This document shows, piece by piece, positions 59,588 through 64,000 of a stretch of 64,000 nucleotides of DNA. The notes under the pieces are model-generated. The model was not told where the DNA came from. It ran no database searches and saw nothing but the letters and a program-made list of their open reading frames with translations. The DNA comes from Streptomyces sp. MJM8645. GTDB taxonomy: Bacteria; Actinomycetota; Actinomycetes; Streptomycetales; Streptomycetaceae. The position numbers and the translations under genes were made by a program. The stretch lies in NCBI RefSeq assembly GCF_001625365.1, contig NZ_LJJF01000001.1, positions 7,179,501 to 7,243,500 on the forward strand. The letters run 5' to 3'. Each line of letters starts with the position of its first letter. Within the stretch, counting starts at the first letter, position 1.

Positions 59588-61189
59588 TCACGCCAGGGCG
59601 ACCAGTTCCAGGTAGGAGTCGTGCCACAGGTCCTCGTCGCCGTCCGGGAGGAGCAGGACGCGGTCGGGCCGCAGGGCCTCGATGGCACCCAGGTCGTGGG
59701 TGACCATCACGATCGCGCCCGGGTAGGTGCCGACCGCCGCCAGCACCTCCGCCCGGGAGGCCGGGTCGAGGTTGTTGGTGGGCTCGTCGAGCAGCAGGAC
59801 GTTGGCGCCGGAGTGGACCAGGCCGGCCAGCGCCAGCCGGGTCTTCTCACCGCCCGAGAGGACCCCGGCCGACTTGTCGGCGTCGTCGCCGCGGAACAGG
59901 AACGCGCCGAGGACGTGCCGCAGTTCGCCGTCGCTCAGGTGCGGCGCGGCCTGGGCGAGGTTGTCGCGGACGCTGCGCGCCGGGTCGAGGGTGTCGTGCT
60001 CCTGCGCGAAGTAGCCGAGCCGCAGGCCCGGGCCGGGCACCACCCGGCCGGTGTCGGCGCTTTCGTGGCCGGCCAGGATGCGCAGCAGGGTGGTCTTGCC
60101 GGCACCGTTCAGGCCGAGCACGACCATCCGGCTGCCCCGGTCGACGGCCAGGTCGAGGCCGGTGAGCACCGGGCGGCCGGCGTAGGCCTTGGCGAGGCTG
60201 ATCGCGCCGAGCGGCATCCGGCCGCAGGGGGCGGGTTCGGGCAGCCGGATCCGGGCCGTCCGTTCGGCCTGCCGGGCGGGTTCGAGGTCGGCGAGCATCC
60301 GGTCGGCGCGGCGGGCCATGCTGCGGGCGCTGGTGGCGGTGGCGACGTTGGCCCGCATCCGGTCGGCCTGGGCGTGCAGGGCGGCGGCCTTGCGTTCGGC
60401 GTTGGCCCGTTCCCGGGTGCGGCGGCGTTCGTCGGCGGCGCGCTGGTCGAGGTAGGCCCGCCAGCCGGTGTTGTGGACGTCGATCGTGGCGTGCTGCGGG
60501 TCGAGGTGGAAGACCCGGTTGACGGTGTCGGCGAGCAGGCCGAGGTCGTGGCTGATCAGGACCAGCCCGCCCTGGTGGGCCGCGAGGAAGCCGCGCAGCC
60601 AGGCGACGGAGTCGGCGTCGAGGTGGTTGGTGGGTTCGTCGAGTAGTAGGGTGCCGTGGTCGGCGAAGAGGATCCGGGCCAGCTCGACCCGGCGGCGCTG
60701 GCCGCCGGAGAGGGTGCCGACCGGGGTGTCCATGACCCGGGCGGGCAGTCCGAGGCCGGCCGCGACCCGGGCGGCCTCGGCCTCGGCCGCGTAGCCGCCC
60801 CGGGACTGGAACTCGGCCTCGGCGCGGGTGTAGGCGTCCATCGCCCGGCGCTGGTCGTGCGGTCCGTCGGCCTGCGCCATCGCCTCTTCGGCGGCGCGCA
60901 GCGCGTGGACGGCGGTGGCCAGGCCGCGGGCGGACAGGATGCGGTCGGTGACGGTGGCGGACGGGTCGGCGGCGCGGGAGTCCTGCGGGAGGTAGCCGAC
61001 GGGGCCGGTGCGGGTGACCGTCCCGGCGGCGGGCGGCAGTTGTCCGGCGAGGGTGGCGAGCAGGGTGGTCTTGCCTGCGCCGTTGCGGCCGACCAGGCCG
61101 ATCCGGTCGCCGGGGGCGATGTGGACGGTGATGTCGGACAGCAGGAGGCGGGCGCCGACGCGCAGGTCGACACCACGGGTGGTGATCAC
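59588..61189 (-). CDS. ABC-F family ATP-binding protein
   Basis: A 533-residue protein with two ABC ATPase domains and no membrane helix. Domain 1 has Walker A GLVGRNGAGKTTLL, signature LSGGQRRR and LLLDEPTNHLD; domain 2 has GLNGAGKTTLL, LSGGEKTR and LLLDEPTNNLD. The linker (ERRRTRERANAERKAAALHA) is the helical P-site-facing antibiotic-resistance domain. ABC-F proteins act at the ribosome in antibiotic protection or translation control. GTG 61189 follows GGAGCG; a long in-frame extension to 61393 lies in the leader. Divergent from an ATP-grasp gene. Confidence 0.93.
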   Translation of the reverse strand: MITTRGVDLRVGARLLLSDITVHIAPGDRIGLVGRNGAGKTTLLATLAGQLPPAAGTVTRTGPVGYLPQDSRAADPSATVTDRILSARGLATAVHALRAAEEAMAQADGPHDQRRAMDAYTRAEAEFQSRGGYAAEAEAARVAAGLGLPARVMDTPVGTLSGGQRRRVELARILFADHGTLLLDEPTNHLDADSVAWLRGFLAAHQGGLVLISHDLGLLADTVNRVFHLDPQHATIDVHNTGWRAYLDQRAADERRRTRERANAERKAAALHAQADRMRANVATATSARSMARRADRMLADLEPARQAERTARIRLPEPAPCGRMPLGAISLAKAYAGRPVLTGLDLAVDRGSRMVVLGLNGAGKTTLLRILAGHESADTGRVVPGPGLRLGYFAQEHDTLDPARSVRDNLAQAAPHLSDGELRHVLGAFLFRGDDADKSAGVLSGGEKTRLALAGLVHSGANVLLLDEPTNNLDPASRAEVLAAVGTYPGAIVMVTHDLGAIEALRPDRVLLLPDGDEDLWHDSYLELVALA

Positions 61190-61324
61190 GGGATAACGCT
61201 CCGAAACAGCGAACGGACACACGGGTGGTGTGGAGGCGGGTCCGTCGGCTAGGAAATTCGGGGCGTAGACATGCGGCCCAGGGTAGCGGGGCGGGTGGAG
61301 CGTCCGCATCCGAATTGCCGGCGG

Positions 61325-61415
61325 GAGCGCACCGCGTCCGCGCGGGTGTCGGTGGGCAACGCGCTCTGGCCCCAACCGGCCGAAAGAGCGCACCGCGTCC
61401 GCGCGGGTTTCGGCC
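61325..61415. repeat. 28 bp direct repeat and nested hairpin in the ABC-F leader
   Basis: A 28 bp unit (61325-61352 and 61386-61413) differs at one base and contains GCGCACCGCGTCC. The second copy sits within a hairpin with GGCCGAAA and TTTCGGCC arms (61378-61385 and 61408-61415). It is in the 284 bp between the divergent start codons, within 130-230 bp upstream of the ABC-F start, where leader-RNA control would act. A further hairpin (61451-61466) lies next to the ATP-grasp start. Confidence 0.7.
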
Positions 61416-61473
61416 AGTGGGGCGGGTGTTGGCTCGTGGGGCCCCCTTGCCGGGGCGCGGGCCCCGCGCTTCC

Positions 61474-62406
61474 ATGACCCGCATGGGTCGACGTGAGCTC
61501 GTTCTCTTGACTGATCACAGTTCGACCGAAGGAAGCCGCGACGTCCTCGCCGCCGCCGCCCGGGCCCTCACCGGCCGGGCGCCCGTGCTGCTCGACGCCC
61601 GGCACTTCATGACCGGCGGGGGCGGCCGGATCCGCCCCGAGGACGGGGGCGGGCTGCGCCTGGAGGCGGACGGCCGCAGCGTGGCGGCCGACGCCGTCGT
61701 GGTCTACGAGATCCCGCCGCACCGGCGGCGCGACTTCGCGCCCTTCCAGCGGCTGCTGGGCGCACACGGCGCCCGCTCGCTCGGCACCGATGTGCAGGCC
61801 TGGCGGGCGGCCACCGAGAAGGACCTCACGGTGGCCCGCTTCACCCGCGACGGCGTCGCGCACATGCCGACCGTCTCGCTGTCCCGGCCGAGCCCGCGGG
61901 CCGCCGCCGAGGCCTTCGACCGGCTCGGCGGCGACGTCTGGGCCCGGCCCTGCGTCGGGATGGGCGGCGACGACGTCTTCCACGTCACCACTCACGCCCA
62001 ACTCGCCTCCGCCGCACGGCACTACGAGCACGACGGGGCGGACTGGCTGATCGCCCGGGACGCCCGCAACTTCACCCCGGACGGCCGCCGCCACCAGTAC
62101 CGGGTGGTGGTGCTCGACGGCCGGGTGGTCCGGGTCGTCGAACACGTGCAGGCGGATCCGGACGCCCCCTGCAACGAGAGCCGCGGCGCCGTCTCCGCCC
62201 CGCTCGCCGCCGCCGAACTTCCCCGGGGCCTCGCGGACCTGGCGATCCGCGCGGTCGCCTGCCTCGGCCTGCCGCTGGCCGGTGTCGACCTCGCCGCCGA
62301 GAGCGGCGGCGTGGTCTTCGAGGTCAACGTCCACCCGGCGTTCGGCCGCGGCGCCCTGGAGCAGGTCGCCGTGCCGTACGTGGCCGCGCACCTGGAGCCC
62401 GTCTGA
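61474..62406 (+). CDS. ATP-grasp (RimK-like) ligase
   Basis: A 310-residue cytosolic protein. WARPCVGMGGDDVFHVTTHA is the ATP-binding lid segment, HQYRVVVLDGRVVRVVEHVQ strand-helix units, and VDLAAESGGVVFEVNVHPAF carries the metal-binding Glu and Asn. ATP-grasp ligases of this type add amino acids to peptides or cofactors. ATG 61474 is used; ATG 61483 is in frame, and no ribosome site is seen, possibly because the start lies just beyond a hairpin. The substrate is unknown. Confidence 0.84.
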   Translation: MTRMGRRELVLLTDHSSTEGSRDVLAAAARALTGRAPVLLDARHFMTGGGGRIRPEDGGGLRLEADGRSVAADAVVVYEIPPHRRRDFAPFQRLLGAHGARSLGTDVQAWRAATEKDLTVARFTRDGVAHMPTVSLSRPSPRAAAEAFDRLGGDVWARPCVGMGGDDVFHVTTHAQLASAARHYEHDGADWLIARDARNFTPDGRRHQYRVVVLDGRVVRVVEHVQADPDAPCNESRGAVSAPLAAAELPRGLADLAIRAVACLGLPLAGVDLAAESGGVVFEVNVHPAFGRGALEQVAVPYVAAHLEPV

Positions 62407-62497
62407 CGGTTCCGGCCGGGTGCGCGGCGGCCGGGCGCGCCCCGGGCCGGCAGCTGGCGAAGGAGGCCGGTCGGCGGCCGGGCACGTCCCTGGCCGG

Positions 62498-63835
62498 TCA
62501 GCTCCGCAGGATGGCGGCGAGGAGCGACGGGCGGAACAGCAGCGTCGGCGGGGCGACCAGCGACATCACCTCGTGGAAGGCGGCGGTGACCGCCGGGTTG
62601 TGGGCGGCGCCGGCCAGCACCTTGTCGAGGAAGCGGTGCTGGAGCGCGAGCAGGGCGCCGGAGGGTCCGCCGGTGGTGGCGGCGAAGCGGACGTCCTCGG
62701 TGCAGGACATCACCCACGGGTTCTTGGAGACGGCCGCGATCGCGCGCCGGGCGTCCCGGGCCGTGGCGTGGCCGATGCCGCCGTGGCGCAGGGCGGTGCG
62801 GCGCAGCTCCCGGGCGCAGAACAGGGCGACGGTGACGCCCTGCCCGTACACCGGGTTGAAGGTGCTGGCGGCGTCGCCGACCACCACCAGGCCGTCCGGG
62901 GCGCTGCGTTCGTAGTGCCGCCGGATGCCGGGGCCGGGGACGAAGCCGCGCACCTCGCCGGCCGGCTCGGCCTGCTGGAGCGCCTCGCGGATGCTCGGGT
63001 CGCGCAGCCGGGCCAGTTGCTTGGTGAACCCGGCTTCGCCGGGCTCGGGTTCGGCGCCGCGCATGCCGGCGACGCTGACGATCCAGCGGTCGCCCTCGAC
63101 CGGCAGCAGCACGCCCAGGTGGGGCGCGTCCGGGGCCTTGGTCTGCACGTAGATCGCCTTGTAGCCGATGTCGACGCCGGCCGGGCGGTGGAACAGCCGG
63201 GAGGAGTACGCGACGCCCGCGTCCACCCGCTCCTCGGGCACCGGCGGGTGGCCCAGCTCCGCCAGCCAGTCCGGCACCGAGGTCGTGCGGCCGGCCGCGT
63301 CCACCACCAACTCGGCAGGTATCTCCCGGACTTCGCTGCGTTCGGGCCCGCGGTCGCGGACCTTGACGCCGGTCACCGTGCGGGCCGACCCGAGCAGGCC
63401 GACCACGTCGGCGCCCTCCAGGAACTCGATCGTGGGCTCGGCGCGGACCCGGTCCAGCACCGCCTTGTCCAGCACCGGCCGGGTGCAGGAGAGGAAGGCG
63501 AGCTGCGCCGGGTACTGCGCCATCCACCCCGCCGAGCTGAGCCACTTCAGATCGCCCGAGACGGCGACCCTCGTCGCGCCCGCCTCCGTGAGCTCCTGGT
63601 TGATGCCGGGCATCATCTCCTCCAGCGCCCGGTGCCCGGCCTCCAGCACCAGGTGCGCGTGCCAGCCCTGCGGCACCCCGGCCCGGAACGTGGGCTCCGC
63701 CGGGTAGCGGTCCCGCTCCACCACCACGATCCGTTCGGCGAACCCGCGCAGGGCCCAGGCCGCCACCGTGCCGGCCAGCCCGCCGCCGATCACCACCGCC
63801 GTGCCCCGCCCGGGGGCCGTTTCCGAAGAAGTCAT
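62498..63835 (-). CDS. FAD-dependent oxidoreductase / monooxygenase
   Basis: A 445-residue flavoprotein. GTAVVIGGGLAGTVAAWALR is the FAD-binding GxGxxG, VVDAAGRTTSVPDWLAELG the DG region, and GLVVVGDAASTFNPVYGQGV the GD region that contacts FAD phosphates. It belongs to the geranylgeranyl-reductase/halogenase-like or PHBH-like superfamily; substrate unknown. ATG 63835 has no ribosome site but lies 7 bp downstream of TACGCT (63843-63848), which fits a leaderless transcript. Its C-terminal 90 residues are helical and do not match classical monooxygenases. Confidence 0.87.
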   Translation of the reverse strand: MTSSETAPGRGTAVVIGGGLAGTVAAWALRGFAERIVVVERDRYPAEPTFRAGVPQGWHAHLVLEAGHRALEEMMPGINQELTEAGATRVAVSGDLKWLSSAGWMAQYPAQLAFLSCTRPVLDKAVLDRVRAEPTIEFLEGADVVGLLGSARTVTGVKVRDRGPERSEVREIPAELVVDAAGRTTSVPDWLAELGHPPVPEERVDAGVAYSSRLFHRPAGVDIGYKAIYVQTKAPDAPHLGVLLPVEGDRWIVSVAGMRGAEPEPGEAGFTKQLARLRDPSIREALQQAEPAGEVRGFVPGPGIRRHYERSAPDGLVVVGDAASTFNPVYGQGVTVALFCARELRRTALRHGGIGHATARDARRAIAAVSKNPWVMSCTEDVRFAATTGGPSGALLALQHRFLDKVLAGAAHNPAVTAAFHEVMSLVAPPTLLFRPSLLAAILRS

Positions 63836-64000
63836 GACACGTAGCGTAGTCGGGCAGTGGCGGCCCCGTAATCGCATCGGCGGGATGAACGGGCAGGACA
63901 CGGGCGGCCGTTGGTGCCCGAACGCGCCGGGCGCACGACCGGTCCGGAACACTGTCGCGCGGCGCCCCCGGGGGCGGGCGGTGGGAGGCACCCGGGAGCG
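63836..64000. other. Upstream region of the flavoprotein at the window edge
   Basis: 165 bp of GC-rich sequence carrying the probable leaderless promoter (TACGCT -10 element, weak TTACGG -35). No gene is supported before the window edge. Confidence 0.5.

Noticed and set aside
61190..61393. N-terminal extension of the ABC-F protein by 68 residues
   Set aside because: The extension lacks similarity to ABC-F proteins, which start near VITTRGVDLRVGA, and GTG 61189 has a ribosome site.
1..64000. tRNA, rRNA, integrase, phage or full insertion sequence
   Set aside because: None found on reading both strands; the only mobile element is the 158 bp MITE.

Overview
The window is chromosomal DNA from a very GC-rich actinomycete, almost certainly a member of the Streptomycetaceae (Streptomyces or Kitasatospora). 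The basis is the strong third-position G/C, frequent GTG starts after GGAGG-type ribosome sites, and the gene families present: two Methyltransf_19 enzymes, actinobacterial rhomboid-like proteins, a CsoR-type regulator and an ohr/ohrR pair. I saw no rRNA, tRNA, CRISPR array, origin or phage module. It looks like an accessory, arm-like stretch made of many short independent transcription units.

Layout. 1-4.4 kb: the end of a sigma factor, a SAM methyltransferase, a DMT-like membrane protein, and an SDR coupled to a polysaccharide deacetylase, closed by a strong hairpin. 4.4-8.9 kb: an Excalibur-domain membrane protein and a leftward aminotransferase / sugar epimerase / glycosyltransferase cluster. 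9-14.6 kb: an MMPL exporter, a NarL-type two-component pair and an unknown helical protein. 14.7-17.7 kb: a DUF4097 lipoprotein, a second Methyltransf_19 enzyme separated from it by an unusual direct-repeat/hairpin block, a PRC-barrel protein and a CsoR/CstR-like repressor. 18-21.5 kb: an EEP-family protein followed by a Tat-exported phospholipase C, with a possible PHO box upstream. 21.5-30 kb: VOC and SRPBCC proteins, a FUSC-like membrane protein, polyprenol-phosphate mannose synthase, a Tat lipoprotein, an APC permease, a GlsB-type protein and an ART-like/HEAT protein. 30-42 kb: a TetR/flavin monooxygenase pair, a sigma-like protein with a membrane anchor, CBS-BON and GH16-like proteins, SHOCT, ohr/ohrR, an ECF sigma gene with a coupled partner, a GAP-family protein and a long-form argG.

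42.7-44.7 kb holds two divergent rhomboid-like proteins with conserved Ser and His positions. Between them is a kinase-tail pseudogene interrupted by a 158 bp MITE with perfect 20 bp inverted repeats and CTAG duplications. At 46.3-48.0 kb is a modification-dependent restriction gene (two HTH domains, SRA, HNH) preceded by two 16 bp palindromes exactly 33 bp apart. At 48.7-55.1 kb is a tightly overlapping six-gene operon of the uncharacterised STM4011-STM4015 type: two radical SAM enzymes, an alkaline-phosphatase-fold hydrolase, an ATP-grasp protein and a tandem pair of leucine-rich STM4015 proteins. It is divergent from a small protein and a DUF6745 protein. These two loci are the best candidates for systems of undescribed biology.

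57-64 kb: an unknown gene with no good start, two methyltransferases, an ABC-F ATPase divergent from an ATP-grasp ligase across a repeat-rich leader, and an FAD-dependent oxidoreductase. All identifications come from reading motifs by eye; no database search or statistic was run.
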